33,517 nucleotides of DNA, from assembly GCA_944325825.1 (NCBI GenBank), contig CALVBP010000020.1:1-33517 (forward strand), read 5' to 3'. Shown piece after piece: positions 22,617 through 31,159 of this stretch. The DNA comes from Candidatus Gastranaerophilales bacterium (GTDB taxonomy: Bacteria; Cyanobacteriota; Vampirovibrionia; Gastranaerophilales; Gastranaerophilaceae). The notes under the pieces were generated by a model. The model had not been told where the DNA came from. It did no database searches and saw only the letters and a list, made by a program, of their open reading frames with translations. The position numbers were made by a program, and so were the translations under genes. The stretch's first letter is position 1; every line of letters starts with the position of its first letter.

Positions 22617-23219
22617 ATGGCAGATAACGAAACAAATTCAGAATCAAGAACAAAAGACTTAAATAAATTATTAATTATAAGTTTGATTTCTACTGTAATG
22701 CTGTGTGTAGTATTTGCAGGAGTGAATTATCTTGTAATGGAAAACTTATTGACTCAAAAAATCGGAAATATTAACCTGCAGCAGGAAGAATTAAGCGATG
22801 AAGAAGCTGATGACGAAATTCAGCGTGGTATAATTGTCGATCTCGGTGATTTTATACTAAATCTTTGCGATGAAGCACAGAAAAAATACTTAAAAGTTAA
22901 TGTTGCAATAGAAGTTTCTCAAAAAGATACCGATTTCCCTAAAGAAGAAGAACAAGCTAAAAGCGGAGGCCACGGCGGACATGGTGCAGCCCCGGCTCCG
23001 GTTGACCCAATGGAAGCTATTCAAAAAGAAATGGCTCAATTCAAACCTGCTATCAGAGATGCGGTAATAACAAATCTGTCAAGCAAAACTTCTGCAGAGT
23101 TATCTTCTGCGGCAGGAAAAGAATTGGCTAAAGAACAGATAGCAAATGATATAAATTCAATTTTAGGCGGAGAGAGGGAAGTCTTAAGAATAAGCTTCGG
23201 ACAATTTATTATTCAATAG
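22617..23219 (+). CDS. fliL: Flagellar basal-body protein FliL
   Basis: 200 aa. Short cytoplasmic tail, one membrane helix (about 19-42, LLIISLISTVMLCVVFAGVN), then the periplasmic FliL domain: IIVDLGDFILNLCDEAQKKY then LKVNVAIEV, and a C-terminal helix-strand EREVLRISFGQFIIQ. An unusual spacer rich in His/Gly/Ala (GGHGGHGAAPAPVD, about 117-130) interrupts the domain. FliL surrounds the stator around the motor. The gene is flanked by the OmpA-like gene (1 nt before) and fliM (9 nt after), indicating one operon. Confidence 0.88.
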   Translation: MADNETNSESRTKDLNKLLIISLISTVMLCVVFAGVNYLVMENLLTQKIGNINLQQEELSDEEADDEIQRGIIVDLGDFILNLCDEAQKKYLKVNVAIEVSQKDTDFPKEEEQAKSGGHGGHGAAPAPVDPMEAIQKEMAQFKPAIRDAVITNLSSKTSAELSSAAGKELAKEQIANDINSILGGEREVLRISFGQFIIQ

Positions 23220-23228
23220 GGATTTTAG

Positions 23229-24212
23229 ATGGCAGAGTTAAAAAAAGAACTGAAAAATACAGAACCTGATATCTATGATGAAGATATGGATGAGTCTGAG
23301 CATAAGAGCTACAAGCTTTATAACTTTAGACGTCCTGATAAATTCTCAAAAGATAACCTGAGAGCCTTGAGAGATATTCACAGAGAATTTTCTAAGGCAA
23401 TTTCTCTTATCTTAAGCGGCTATCTACGTATGAGAGTTGAAATAGAAATCGTTTCGGTTGACCAACTGACGTATGAAGAATTTATTCGTTCAATGCCTTC
23501 CCCTATAAATGTCGGAGTTTTTGAATTTGAACCGTTGTCCGGACAAATTCTTTTAGGTATAAGTTTTGAAGTTCTATCATGCATAGTTAACCGTATGCTG
23601 GGCGGTGTCGGGAATATTGATACCCAATCCAGAGAACTTACCGATATTGAAAAAGCTCTGGCTAAAAAGATTATTAATATTATTATTCAGTCACTGGAAG
23701 ACTCTTGGAATGCAATAATTCCAGTAACCGGAAAATTTATAAGTCTTGATGATAATTATCAATCAATACAAGTAGCAACAGCGGGAGAAATCGTTGCTCT
23801 TTTAACTTTTGAAGTACAGATTTCCGGAAAACATTTCGGCTTGTTCAGTATTTGTTTCCCTTATCCTGTTTTAGAGACTGTTTTAGGACATTTAAGCACA
23901 CAGCATATCTTCCAAACGAAAGGTCTTGTTGCATCAAATGAAGAACGTTTAAAAATGATAAGCAAGCTAAATTCCTCAAACGTAGATTTGAGAGTTCAGT
24001 TTGGCTCATGCAGCATTACACTTGATGACTTTTTGCAGCTTACCGAAGGTGATATCATAAAACTGGATAACAGAGTACAAGATGATTTGATAGTCAAAGT
24101 TAACGGTGAAAAGAAATTTTTCGCACGGCCGGGAACAATAAAAGATAAAATTTGTGTTAAAATAACTGATGTATATGATGAAATGCATGAATTATTAAGG
24201 AATTATTTTTAG
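23229..24212 (+). CDS. fliM: Flagellar motor switch protein FliM
   Basis: 327 aa. Middle CheC-like domain with the GGVG signature (IVNRMLGGVGNID, about 118-130) and the helix DIHREFSKAISLILSGYLRM. A C-terminal SpoA domain (about 245-320) has NSSNVDLRVQFGSCSITLDD and KLDNRVQDDLIVKVNGEKKF. It forms the C-ring with FliN and FliG and sets rotation direction. The N-terminus (MAELKKELKNTEPDIYDEDM) lacks the conserved LSQxEIDALL peptide that binds phospho-CheY. The rest is normal. Start is supported by AGGGAT upstream. fliN follows 12 nt later. Confidence 0.93.
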   Translation: MAELKKELKNTEPDIYDEDMDESEHKSYKLYNFRRPDKFSKDNLRALRDIHREFSKAISLILSGYLRMRVEIEIVSVDQLTYEEFIRSMPSPINVGVFEFEPLSGQILLGISFEVLSCIVNRMLGGVGNIDTQSRELTDIEKALAKKIINIIIQSLEDSWNAIIPVTGKFISLDDNYQSIQVATAGEIVALLTFEVQISGKHFGLFSICFPYPVLETVLGHLSTQHIFQTKGLVASNEERLKMISKLNSSNVDLRVQFGSCSITLDDFLQLTEGDIIKLDNRVQDDLIVKVNGEKKFFARPGTIKDKICVKITDVYDEMHELLRNYF

Positions 24213-24224
24213 AGAGGACTTAAG

Positions 24225-24725
24225 ATGCTAGATGACGATTTCAAAGAGACAGATAATATAAATGAGGAACCGTCTCCGGAAGAAGAACCGGATGAAGAAG
24301 TAACTCCTGCAGAAGAAATTGTAGAAGACGAGCCGCTTGAGGAACATGTCAATGTTGAAGGTCATAATGATGATTCTACAGTAACAGTACAACCTGTACA
24401 ATTTGCATCTTTTGAAGATTTAGATCAAGTACAGGGGCCTCAGAACCAAAATCTTAACATTCTGCTGGATGTTAAACTTCAATTAACAGTAGAGCTCGGG
24501 AGAACGGAACTTCCTATTAAAAAAGTCCTTGAACTTACCAAGGGTTCTATTGTAACCCTGAACAAGGCTGCAGGTGAACCGGTAGAACTCTATGCTAATG
24601 GTAAGTTGATTGCATACGGTGAAGTTGTTGTTATTGAAGATAACTTCGGTTTAAGAATCACTCATATTACTGACCCTGCTAAGAGGTTACATTCTTTGGG
24701 TTCTAACACAAACAAAGAAGAATAA
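24225..24725 (+). CDS. fliN: Flagellar motor switch protein FliN
   Basis: 166 aa, SD GAGAGGA. The first 75 residues are a very acidic, low-complexity region (EEPSPEEEPDEEVTPAEEIV). The conserved SpoA/FliN domain follows: LNILLDVKLQLTVELGRTEL, ELTKGSIVTLNKAAGEPVEL then YANGKLIAYGEVVVIEDNFG and LRITHIT. This is the canonical FliN core; the N-terminal extension resembles FliY-type additions but has no CheC phosphatase domain. It builds the lower C-ring and, via FliH, contacts the export ATPase. Last gene before a strong terminator. Confidence 0.93.
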   Translation: MLDDDFKETDNINEEPSPEEEPDEEVTPAEEIVEDEPLEEHVNVEGHNDDSTVTVQPVQFASFEDLDQVQGPQNQNLNILLDVKLQLTVELGRTELPIKKVLELTKGSIVTLNKAAGEPVELYANGKLIAYGEVVVIEDNFGLRITHITDPAKRLHSLGSNTNKEE

Positions 24726-24758
24726 CCTTGACTTCGGGGTATATTTAAAGTATTTTTA

Positions 24759-24782
24759 AAAGGTGCGAATATTCGCACCTTT
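24759..24782 (+). terminator. Terminator after fliN
   Basis: AAAGGTGCGAAT/ATTCGCACCTTT is a perfect 24-nt palindrome, followed by ATTAG; the stem's own 3' end is U-rich (CUUUAUUA). It closes the fliLMN operon. yidC starts 34 nt later with its own site. Confidence 0.8.
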
Positions 24783-24815
24783 ATTAGTATCACAAAATAT
24801 TAGGGAAGAGAACAA

Positions 24816-25901
24816 ATGGATTTTACTACACTAACCATCGACGTTTTAAAGGTACTTTCTGTTGCCGGAAGTTACGGAATAGGTATAATTTTACTCACAA
24901 TTATTGTTAGACTTGCAATGTGGCCACTGGGGCTTTCACAGCAGCGTTCTATGAGACAGATGCAGCTATTGCAGCCTAAAATGAAAGCTATTCAAGACAG
25001 ATACAAAAGTGACCCGCAGAAAATGCAGCAGAAGATGATGGAGTTCTACAAAGAACACAAGTTTAATCCAATGGCCGGCTGTTTCCCATTGTTAATTCAA
25101 ATGCCCATATTCATTCTGCTGTACTCAACATTAATGAGTCCGCAGTTCATTCAAATGGCAGGAGATTCTCAATTTTTATTTATAAACAGACTTGATGCTA
25201 CAATGAAAACTTCCGCAGGAGTTTCAAATGACGGGGTTTTTGGAGTATCTAAATATGATTCTTTTATGACCGGTAAAACAGCAAAAGTGTATTTTATCGG
25301 CACAGATGAACCGGAAACGGTAAAGATTACAAAACCTAACAGAGCTGTAGAAATTCAAGGAGAGTTAAATCCCGGCAAAGCTCCTGCAGATTTTAAAATC
25401 AGTCTGGATAATTTAAATCTCCCATTCAGCAAGCTCGATAAAATTGAAAAAGCAGAAGTTCAAATAACGGATATTCAGACAAAAGAATCTGAAATGTTGA
25501 ATTTTGACAGAAAAGAAGGCTTGTTGATAAGCTCAGTCCCGACAAAAGAAGTAAAGGCTGCTTTCCATTGGGATGTGTTAGTTCTTGTAATTCTCTTTAT
25601 GATTACAATGGTACTGTCACAAAAAGCAATGCTTGCCATGAATAAGAACATGCAGCAAGATCCGGCGCAAGCTGCTATGCAAAAATCAATGAATACTTTC
25701 ATGCCGCTTATGCTCGGTTTTACTTTTGTAATAATTCCGATACCTGCCGGAGTGCTTTTATATCTGATATCAAGTAATATTTTCCAGGTTATACAAACTG
25801 TTATTATAAATAAACAGTTAGAAGCTGAAGATAAACACAAAGAAGCAAAAATTGACGATGACGATGTTAATAATGCTAAAAAAATAAATCTAAAAGAGTA
25901 A
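24816..25901 (+). CDS. yidC: Membrane protein insertase YidC/Oxa1, cyanobacterial-type
   Basis: 361 aa with five membrane helices. Helix 1 carries the conserved Arg in IIVRLAMWPL. A cytoplasmic helical hairpin follows (MRQMQLLQPKMKAIQDRYKS). Helix 2 is FPLLIQMPIFILLYSTL; helix 3, after a long insert, is DVLVLVILFMITMVLSQKAM; helices 4-5 are MPLMLGFTFVIIPIPAGVLL then YLISSNIFQVIQTVII. Between helix 2 and helix 3 lie about 125 residues with a beta-sandwich-like sequence (KAVYFIG-type strands, EIQGELNPGKAPADFKISLD). That loop is short in E. coli YidC but similarly enlarged in cyanobacterial/Alb3-type homologues. It inserts and folds inner-membrane proteins with or without Sec. queA follows after 3 nt, so the two are co-transcribed. 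Confidence 0.93.
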   Translation: MDFTTLTIDVLKVLSVAGSYGIGIILLTIIVRLAMWPLGLSQQRSMRQMQLLQPKMKAIQDRYKSDPQKMQQKMMEFYKEHKFNPMAGCFPLLIQMPIFILLYSTLMSPQFIQMAGDSQFLFINRLDATMKTSAGVSNDGVFGVSKYDSFMTGKTAKVYFIGTDEPETVKITKPNRAVEIQGELNPGKAPADFKISLDNLNLPFSKLDKIEKAEVQITDIQTKESEMLNFDRKEGLLISSVPTKEVKAAFHWDVLVLVILFMITMVLSQKAMLAMNKNMQQDPAQAAMQKSMNTFMPLMLGFTFVIIPIPAGVLLYLISSNIFQVIQTVIINKQLEAEDKHKEAKIDDDDVNNAKKINLKE

Positions 25902-25904
25902 TAT

Positions 25905-26951
25905 ATGCTATTATCAGAATTTGACTACAAATTACCGGAAGAATTAATTGCACAAAAGCCCAGTGATAAACGTGAAAATTCAAAAATGATGGTTTTGAAA
26001 AGAGCCACAGAAGAAATTTCACACGAACACTTTTATAATATCATTGACCTTCTGGATGATAACTGTATTTTGATTCTTAACGATACAAAAGTCATGCCTG
26101 CAAGGTTATATGGGCATAAGGATACGGGAGCAAAAATTGAGGTTTTCTTACTTAAGGAAAAAGAAGACCACAAGTGGGAAGTTCTTATTCGTCCGTCGAA
26201 ACGTGTCCGTCCCGGAGTTAAGATTAAAATAAGTGATGAGCTTGAAGCAGAAGTTCTAATGCCTCTTCCAGAAGATGGCAAATGGATAGTCAAAATGATT
26301 TACGAGGGGGATATCTTTGAAATCCTTCACAGAGTCGGAAATATTCCGCTTCCGCCTTATATTGAAAGAAAAATGGCAGATGAAGACTTAAAGAAACTGG
26401 ATTTTGAAAGATATCAAACAGTTTATGCAAAAGACGAAGGCTCTGTTGCAGCTCCTACTGCCGGCTTGCATTTTACTAAAGATATATTAAAACAACTTGA
26501 AGAAAAAGGTGTCCAAATAGGTTATGTTACTTTAAATGTAGGTATTGGAACTTTTAGACCGGTAAAGTGCGACAACATCTTAGACCACCATATGGATTCA
26601 GAAGTCTTTGAGATTCCGGAAGAAACCGCCAGAATGATTAATCTCGGGAAAGCAGAAGGGAAAAAAATTGTAGCCGTAGGAACAACCACTGTTAGAACTC
26701 TGGAGACAGCAGCTATTTTATATGGTAAAGAGCTAAAAGCATGCAAGGCTGCTTCTGAACTCTTTATTTACCCTCCTTACCAGTTTAAAATTGTAGATAG
26801 CCTGATAACGAATTTTCATTTACCTAAATCTACTCTTCTAATGCTTGTAAGTGCACTTGCCGGAAAAGATTTTATATTTAAAGCGTATGATGAGGCAATA
26901 AAAAACAAATATCGTTTTTATAGTTACGGCGACTGCATGTTCATCGACTAA
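25905..26951 (+). CDS. queA: S-adenosylmethionine:tRNA ribosyltransferase-isomerase
   Basis: 348 aa, the normal QueA length. Family motifs: FDYKLPEELIAQKPSDKRE at the N-terminus, LILNDTKVMPARLYG, YQTVYAKDEGSVAAPTAGLH then FTKDIL, and the C-terminal SLITNFHLPKSTLLMLVSAL then AG and YRFYSYGDCMFI. It transfers and isomerises the ribosyl of SAM to preQ1-tRNA, giving epoxyqueuosine in the queuosine pathway. Starts 3 nt after yidC's stop; a hairpin terminator begins 4 nt after its own stop. Confidence 0.97.
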   Translation: MLLSEFDYKLPEELIAQKPSDKRENSKMMVLKRATEEISHEHFYNIIDLLDDNCILILNDTKVMPARLYGHKDTGAKIEVFLLKEKEDHKWEVLIRPSKRVRPGVKIKISDELEAEVLMPLPEDGKWIVKMIYEGDIFEILHRVGNIPLPPYIERKMADEDLKKLDFERYQTVYAKDEGSVAAPTAGLHFTKDILKQLEEKGVQIGYVTLNVGIGTFRPVKCDNILDHHMDSEVFEIPEETARMINLGKAEGKKIVAVGTTTVRTLETAAILYGKELKACKAASELFIYPPYQFKIVDSLITNFHLPKSTLLMLVSALAGKDFIFKAYDEAIKNKYRFYSYGDCMFID

Positions 26952-26955
26952 AAGG

Positions 26956-26985
26956 TATACAACACAATTGATATTGTGTTGTATA
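26956..26985 (+). terminator. Hairpin after queA (ACAACACAAT palindrome)
   Basis: TATACAACACAAT (26956-26968), loop TGAT, complement 26973-26985: a perfect 13-bp stem, followed by AGTATTTTGTA. Probable terminator of yidC-queA. A near copy lies at 27415-27442. Confidence 0.7.
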
Positions 26986-27414
26986 AGTATTTTGTATCGG
27001 GGCTAATGCCGCCCCGTACCCTGCACCATATTTCTTTCTTTTATTGCGATACAAAAGAAAGAAATATGGAAAAGAAAGAAAATAACGCACTGCTGCATTT
27101 TTCTGCCGAAAAATGCCTGTGACTGCTCCCCACCCCCAGCCCTCCCCGAGTTGGGGAGGGAGTAAGTTTTATTTATCCCCCTGCGGGCGTGTGACGTAGT
27201 CACCATAGCCCGCAAAAGAGTGCAGGCTATGCCTGCTACAGTTATTTAATCTGATGCCCGAAGGGCATAGAAAACAACACGTGTTTTCTTTTTCTTTTCG
27301 TACTTTTCTTTTTCTTTGCTTCGTAAATAAAGAAAAAGAAAAGTACATTGATAGATATTGTTGGACTAGAATCCACAAACTAAATTTATCCCGCTGAAGA
27401 AAAAAAGTATCTTT
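26986..27414. repeat. Intergenic hairpin array with REP-like element
   Basis: Gene-free block of stacked inverted repeats. In order: a 17-bp stem (27026-27042/27053-27069) of polypyrimidine/polypurine sequence; a REP-like CTCCCC...GGGGAG segment (about 27124-27180), the reverse complement of part of the 187-bp repeat at 1-384; TGCGGGC...GCCCGCA enclosing GTGAC-GTA-GTCAC (about 27182-27215); GCAGGC-TAT-GCCTGC; GCCC-GAA-GGGC; and an 18-bp polypyrimidine/polypurine stem (27300-27317/27329-27346). The short ORFs seen across it are accidental. Confidence 0.75.
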
Positions 27415-27442
27415 ATACAACACAATTGTAATTGTGTTGTGT
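27415..27442 (+). terminator. Second ACAACACAAT hairpin, upstream of serS
   Basis: ACAACACAAT (27417-27426), loop TGTA, complement 27431-27440, extended by two outer pairs, then TTTTAC. Nearly the same sequence as the hairpin after queA, so the two bracket the repeat block. It lies about 60 nt before serS and could end a leader transcript. Confidence 0.55.
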
Positions 27443-27502
27443 TTTACTATACATTTATTATATTTTGTGATAAAAATAAAATCAGAAAAAGAGGTATTAA
27501 GA

Positions 27503-28765
27503 ATGTTAGATATTAGACTTATTAGAGAAAATCCGGAAAAAATCAATGAACTTTTAAAAAGAAGAAATCCTGAGCTTTCAATAAATGAAGTTATTGAAAT
27601 TGATGCCGAAAGAAGAAAGATTCAAACACAGGCGGATGAACTTCGCGCAAAACGAAAATCTGAATCCCAAAAAATCGGCATGATGAAAAAAAATGGCGAA
27701 AATACTGATTCTATTCAAGAAGAAGTTCGTTTCCTGGGAGAAGAAATAAAAGTACTTGAAGATAAGCAGGCAGAACTTGATACAAAACAGAGAGATATTC
27801 TTCTTAGAATACCTAACATTCCTGATGAAACCACTCCAATTGGAACTTCCGAAGATGATAACCAAGTTGTTTCAACCTGGGGAGAACCGACCAAGTTTTC
27901 ATTCGAACCTAAACCGCATTGGGATATCTGCGAAGAAAAAGGTATTGTAGATTTTGAAAGAGGTGTTAAACTTTCTCAATCAAGATTTACCCTCTACAGA
28001 GGAAAAGGTGCAAAATTAGAGCGTGCAATTATTCAATTCTTCCTTGATTTGCATACCGAAGAACACGGATACGAAGAAATCTTGCCTCCGTTTATGGCAA
28101 ATGCCGCAACAATGACAGGAACCGGACAGTTACCTAAGTTTGCTGAAGATATGTACAAATGCGTAGACGAAGATTTATATCTGATTCCGACTGCGGAAGT
28201 TCCTGTTACAAATATTTATGCAGGAGAAATCCTTTCAGAAGAAGATTTGCCAAAATATATGACTGCATATACTCCGTGTTTCAGACGTGAAGCCGGCTCA
28301 GCCGGAAAAGACACAAGAGGTTTAATAAGAGTTCATCAGTTTAACAAAGTTGAAATGGTTAAACTTACAACTCCGGAATCAAGCCCTGAAGAGCATGCAA
28401 AACTTACCAGAGATGCAGAAGTTTGCCTGGAAAGGCTGGGTCTTCCGTATAGAAGAGTAGCTCTTTGCACAGCAGATATTGGGTTTTCTGCAAATAAATG
28501 CTGGGATTTGGAAGTCTGGATGCCTTCTTATAATAACTACAAAGAAATCTCAAGCTGCTCAAACTACGGCGATTATCAGGCAAGAAGAGCTAATATGAGA
28601 TATAGAACAAAAGATGGACAGATAAGATTTGTCCATACTATTAACGGTTCAGGTCTTGCTGTCGGAAGAACATTTGCAGCTATTATAGAAAACTTCCAGC
28701 AAGAAGACGGAACAATTATTATTCCGGAAGTTTTAAGAAAATATACCGGATTTGATAAAATATAA
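27503..28765 (+). CDS. serS: Seryl-tRNA synthetase
   Basis: 420 aa from the ATG at 27503 ([10 protein letters not shown]), the standard SerRS beginning; an in-frame start 69 nt earlier overlaps the hairpin. The N-terminal two-helix coiled-coil arm (about 28-100) holds the tRNA. Class II motifs: motif 2 in [20 protein letters not shown] then VHQFNKVE, and motif 3 in [20 protein letters not shown] then [14 protein letters not shown]. It charges tRNA-Ser with serine using ATP. SD GAGGT. The small gene at 28782 follows after 16 nt, probably in the same transcript. Confidence 0.98.
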   Translation: MLDIRLIRENPEKINELLKRRNPELSINEVIEIDAERRKIQTQADELRAKRKSESQKIGMMKKNGENTDSIQEEVRFLGEEIKVLEDKQAELDTKQRDILLRIPNIPDETTPIGTSEDDNQVVSTWGEPTKFSFEPKPHWDICEEKGIVDFERGVKLSQSRFTLYRGKGAKLERAIIQFFLDLHTEEHGYEEILPPFMANAATMTGTGQLPKFAEDMYKCVDEDLYLIPTAEVPVTNIYAGEILSEEDLPKYMTAYTPCFRREAGSAGKDTRGLIRVHQFNKVEMVKLTTPESSPEEHAKLTRDAEVCLERLGLPYRRVALCTADIGFSANKCWDLEVWMPSYNNYKEISSCSNYGDYQARRANMRYRTKDGQIRFVHTINGSGLAVGRTFAAIIENFQQEDGTIIIPEVLRKYTGFDKI

Positions 28766-28781
28766 AAAGGAGTTGCGTATT

Positions 28782-29123
28782 ATGCCTAAAATACCGCCTA
28801 TTAATTACACTGAATCTCTTCCTAAAAAACTTGCCCGTCTAAAGGGTGATTCATCATATTCAATGCTGTTAGGAGATTTCAAGGGATTTAAAACTGCCCA
28901 CAGAGAATATGCAAAGCTCGCAGTAGATAATTTTGAGCTGGCAGCATCAATTGAACCTCCTGTTAAAGGTAAAATATCCCTGTTTTCAAAACTGGGGTTA
29001 AATGTTTTAAAATGCTTGTTTTTAAACTTGTTCAGCAAAAAGACTCCGGAAGAAAAACAATTAATAAAAATGGGAAAAAAATTTAAGCTGGAGCAAAAAG
29101 CCAAAGCTCTTATGAACAAATAA
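28782..29123 (+). CDS. Small basic protein of unknown function downstream of serS
   Basis: 113 aa from the ATG at 28782, with AAAGGAG 8 nt upstream; an in-frame start at 28752 overlaps serS and has no SD. Basic (many Lys), with one amphipathic/hydrophobic segment (about 63-80, FSKLGLNVLKCLFLNLFSKK) that could associate with the membrane, and a charged C-terminal helix. The N-terminus (MPKIPPINYTESLPKKLARL) weakly recalls the M-x-I-type tags of other proteins here. No family recognised. Convergent with the 29126 gene, 2 nt apart. Confidence 0.6.
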   Translation: MPKIPPINYTESLPKKLARLKGDSSYSMLLGDFKGFKTAHREYAKLAVDNFELAASIEPPVKGKISLFSKLGLNVLKCLFLNLFSKKTPEEKQLIKMGKKFKLEQKAKALMNK

Positions 29124-29125
29124 GC

Positions 29126-29554
29126 CTAATATGCTCTAATTAAAAATATTTTTATGCCTTTATCAAGTCTTTCAACTCTCTTAACATATCTGTAGTCGGC
29201 AAGGCTTGTTAGTATTAAAGCAACTGCAGGTTTTTTACCCGTCATTTTAGAATAATAAAGCGATTGTCCGATGGATTCCGCCCATTTTTTTGCAAAATCA
29301 AACTCTATAGCATAATCCTTTGCAAGACAGTCAACTCTGGTTAAATCCCACAAAACAGCTTCTTTTCGTCCGAAATCAGAAGTACACCACTGATTAACAT
29401 AATATGATTCCACCTGGTCGGGCATCATTGTCTGAGTTTCGTACCACTTTTGAGGGACATAATTCAATCCCAGATAATAAACTCCAGTTGCCATAAGAAA
29501 AAATATTACTAAAAATCTGATGATTGTATTATTAGATTTTTTCTTCCGTGCCAT
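29126..29554 (-). CDS. Membrane-anchored protein with possible PD-(D/E)XK-like core
   Basis: 142 aa. A single N-terminal anchor (about 12-30, IIRFLVIFFLMATGVYYLGL) is followed by a soluble domain. Residues about 60-100 read EAVLWDLTRVDCLAKDYAIE then FDFAKKWAESIGQSLYY and MTGKKPAVALI. The Asp (RVDC), Glu (AIEFD), Lys (AKKW) spacing followed by a Q-x-x-x-Y helix is the arrangement of PD-(D/E)XK-type folds. I recall similar small proteins in Cyanobacteria, but no function is established. Its start overlaps the 3' end of the decarboxylase gene by 23 nt, so they form an operon. Confidence 0.55.
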   Translation of the reverse strand: MARKKKSNNTIIRFLVIFFLMATGVYYLGLNYVPQKWYETQTMMPDQVESYYVNQWCTSDFGRKEAVLWDLTRVDCLAKDYAIEFDFAKKWAESIGQSLYYSKMTGKKPAVALILTSLADYRYVKRVERLDKGIKIFLIRAY

Positions 29555-31001
29555 TTTCTTTTACCACCTCTAAAACATCATAATCATTTAAGTATGGTAA
29601 ATGTTCTTCTGTTATAAGTTCACCAGGAAGCAGAATTGAAATACCCGGAGGACATTCCGCAATAACCTCTGCTGAAATTCTTCCTACAGCTTCCTCTTTT
29701 CTTATTGTTTCTTTTTCTGCATAGAACGCATCTCTCAAACTCATTATAATTTGAGGTTCGAGCATCGGCATGTGTTTGCGTTTTTCTAAATAATAAATAT
29801 CTTTATATCCGCCGGAAGCAATTTTTTCTAAAGAATCTGCAAGATATTTAAAGTCGGAATGCGAGTTACCGAGATTACAAAGAATCAGAACCCCTATATC
29901 AGAAGCGGATTCTACTTCTATATTAAAATCAATTTCAAGAATGGACTCAAGTCTTTTGCCTGAAAGTCCGTCAATTTTTATAAAGACTTTTGTAACATCT
30001 GTCATATAGCCAAAATCTGACTTTAACTGATGTAAATTAGGAATATTATCTAATCTTGTTCTTAAGTATTTAGCATTTTTAACAGCTCTTTCTAATGCTG
30101 CTTGACCTGATTTTGATTCCAAATTTGCTCTTGCAGCATCAAGACTTGCAAGAAGCAATAAGGAAGGACTTGTTGTATGTAAAAGTTTAAGCGCTTTTTC
30201 TACAGCTTTGTCATCTAAAATAGAATCCTTTGCTATATGGAGCATTGAACTTTGGCTCATACTCCCGCCGGTTTTGTGAAGTGAATGAACAACAGCATCA
30301 GCACCGAGTTTGAGAGCTGTTTCAGGAAGATGTTTGCTAAAATTCCACAAACATCCGTGAGCTTCGTCAACTACAAGCGGAACTCCGTATTTTTTGCAAA
30401 CAGCACTGATTGATTTAATATCAGATACAACTCCTTCATAAGTTGGGTTTGTAATCCATACAAGTCCTGTATCAGGATTTTCCTGAAGAAGTTTTTCTAT
30501 TTTGGAAGCATCAAGATTTCCCCAAATTGACCAGTCCTCAATCTGGTTCGGACATACCCAGATAGGTTCTGCACCTGAAATCATTAATCCCGTTAAGGCT
30601 GAACGGTGGCAGTTTCTGTTAATAATAACTTTCTGACCTTTTTTAGTCAAAGCCATTGCAATAGCAAGGTTACCGGCAGTAGAACCATTAAGTAAAAAGA
30701 ATGTTCTTTTTGCACCGAAAGCTTGAGCGGCAAGTTCCTGCGCCTCTTTAATCGGGCCTGTTGCAGGATGAAGAGTCCCCAGATTGTCAAACTCATCCGT
30801 GGTATCAATATTTAAAACTTTATCACCGACAAGTTTTCTAAAATCTTTAAAAATTGCTTTCCCTTTTGTATGTCCGGGTATATGAAATTGATAAGTAGGA
30901 TTTTCATAAGCAGCTTTTAAAGCTTCCACAATTGGAGCTTTTACTCTCACGCTGTCATTTTCAGCAAATCTTATGGTTTGTTTTGTCTGTTGTTTTGCCA
31001 C
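29532..31001 (-). CDS. PLP-dependent Orn/Lys/Arg decarboxylase
   Basis: 489 aa, GTG start at 31001 with AAGGAAAG upstream. Fold-type I PLP enzyme of the biosynthetic SpeA-like/'Orn/Lys/Arg decarboxylase major domain' family: HIPGHTKGKAIFKDF near the N-terminus, FLLNGSTAGNLA (PLP phosphate), VVDEAHGCLWNF (Asp binding the pyridine N), and SLHKTGGSMSQSS with the Schiff-base Lys. The C-terminal domain includes CPPGISILLPGELI, typical of the family. At 489 aa it is the short form found in Cyanobacteria and Firmicutes, without the inducible-type wing domain. It would make agmatine, cadaverine or putrescine; arginine is the likeliest substrate by analogy. Confidence 0.92.
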   Translation of the reverse strand: MAKQQTKQTIRFAENDSVRVKAPIVEALKAAYENPTYQFHIPGHTKGKAIFKDFRKLVGDKVLNIDTTDEFDNLGTLHPATGPIKEAQELAAQAFGAKRTFFLLNGSTAGNLAIAMALTKKGQKVIINRNCHRSALTGLMISGAEPIWVCPNQIEDWSIWGNLDASKIEKLLQENPDTGLVWITNPTYEGVVSDIKSISAVCKKYGVPLVVDEAHGCLWNFSKHLPETALKLGADAVVHSLHKTGGSMSQSSMLHIAKDSILDDKAVEKALKLLHTTSPSLLLLASLDAARANLESKSGQAALERAVKNAKYLRTRLDNIPNLHQLKSDFGYMTDVTKVFIKIDGLSGKRLESILEIDFNIEVESASDIGVLILCNLGNSHSDFKYLADSLEKIASGGYKDIYYLEKRKHMPMLEPQIIMSLRDAFYAEKETIRKEEAVGRISAEVIAECPPGISILLPGELITEEHLPYLNDYDVLEVVKENGTEEKI

Positions 31002-31095
31002 TAATCTTTCCTTAATTATTCACTATGATGTATAATACTCTAAAAAAATTTTTTTTGCCAGAATTTAATTGTAAAGTTTTTATAATAAACTTCTC

Positions 31096-31124
31096 TTGAT
31101 TTTTCTCTGTGAGGATTCTATAAT
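31096..31124 (+). promoter_or_regulatory. Promoter of glgA
   Basis: TTGATT (31096-31101), 17-nt spacer, TATAAT (31119-31124). Predicted +1 about 31131, with AGGAG in the leader before the ATG at 31160. Confidence 0.7.
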
Positions 31125-31159
31125 CCCCATGTAAAGAGAGAGTTTCAGGAGTATAGTTT

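Noticed and set aside
26986-27546. Short ORFs of 70 and 125 codons on the minus strand between queA and serS
   Set aside because: They run through hairpins and simple repeats and overlap serS; composition is not protein-like.
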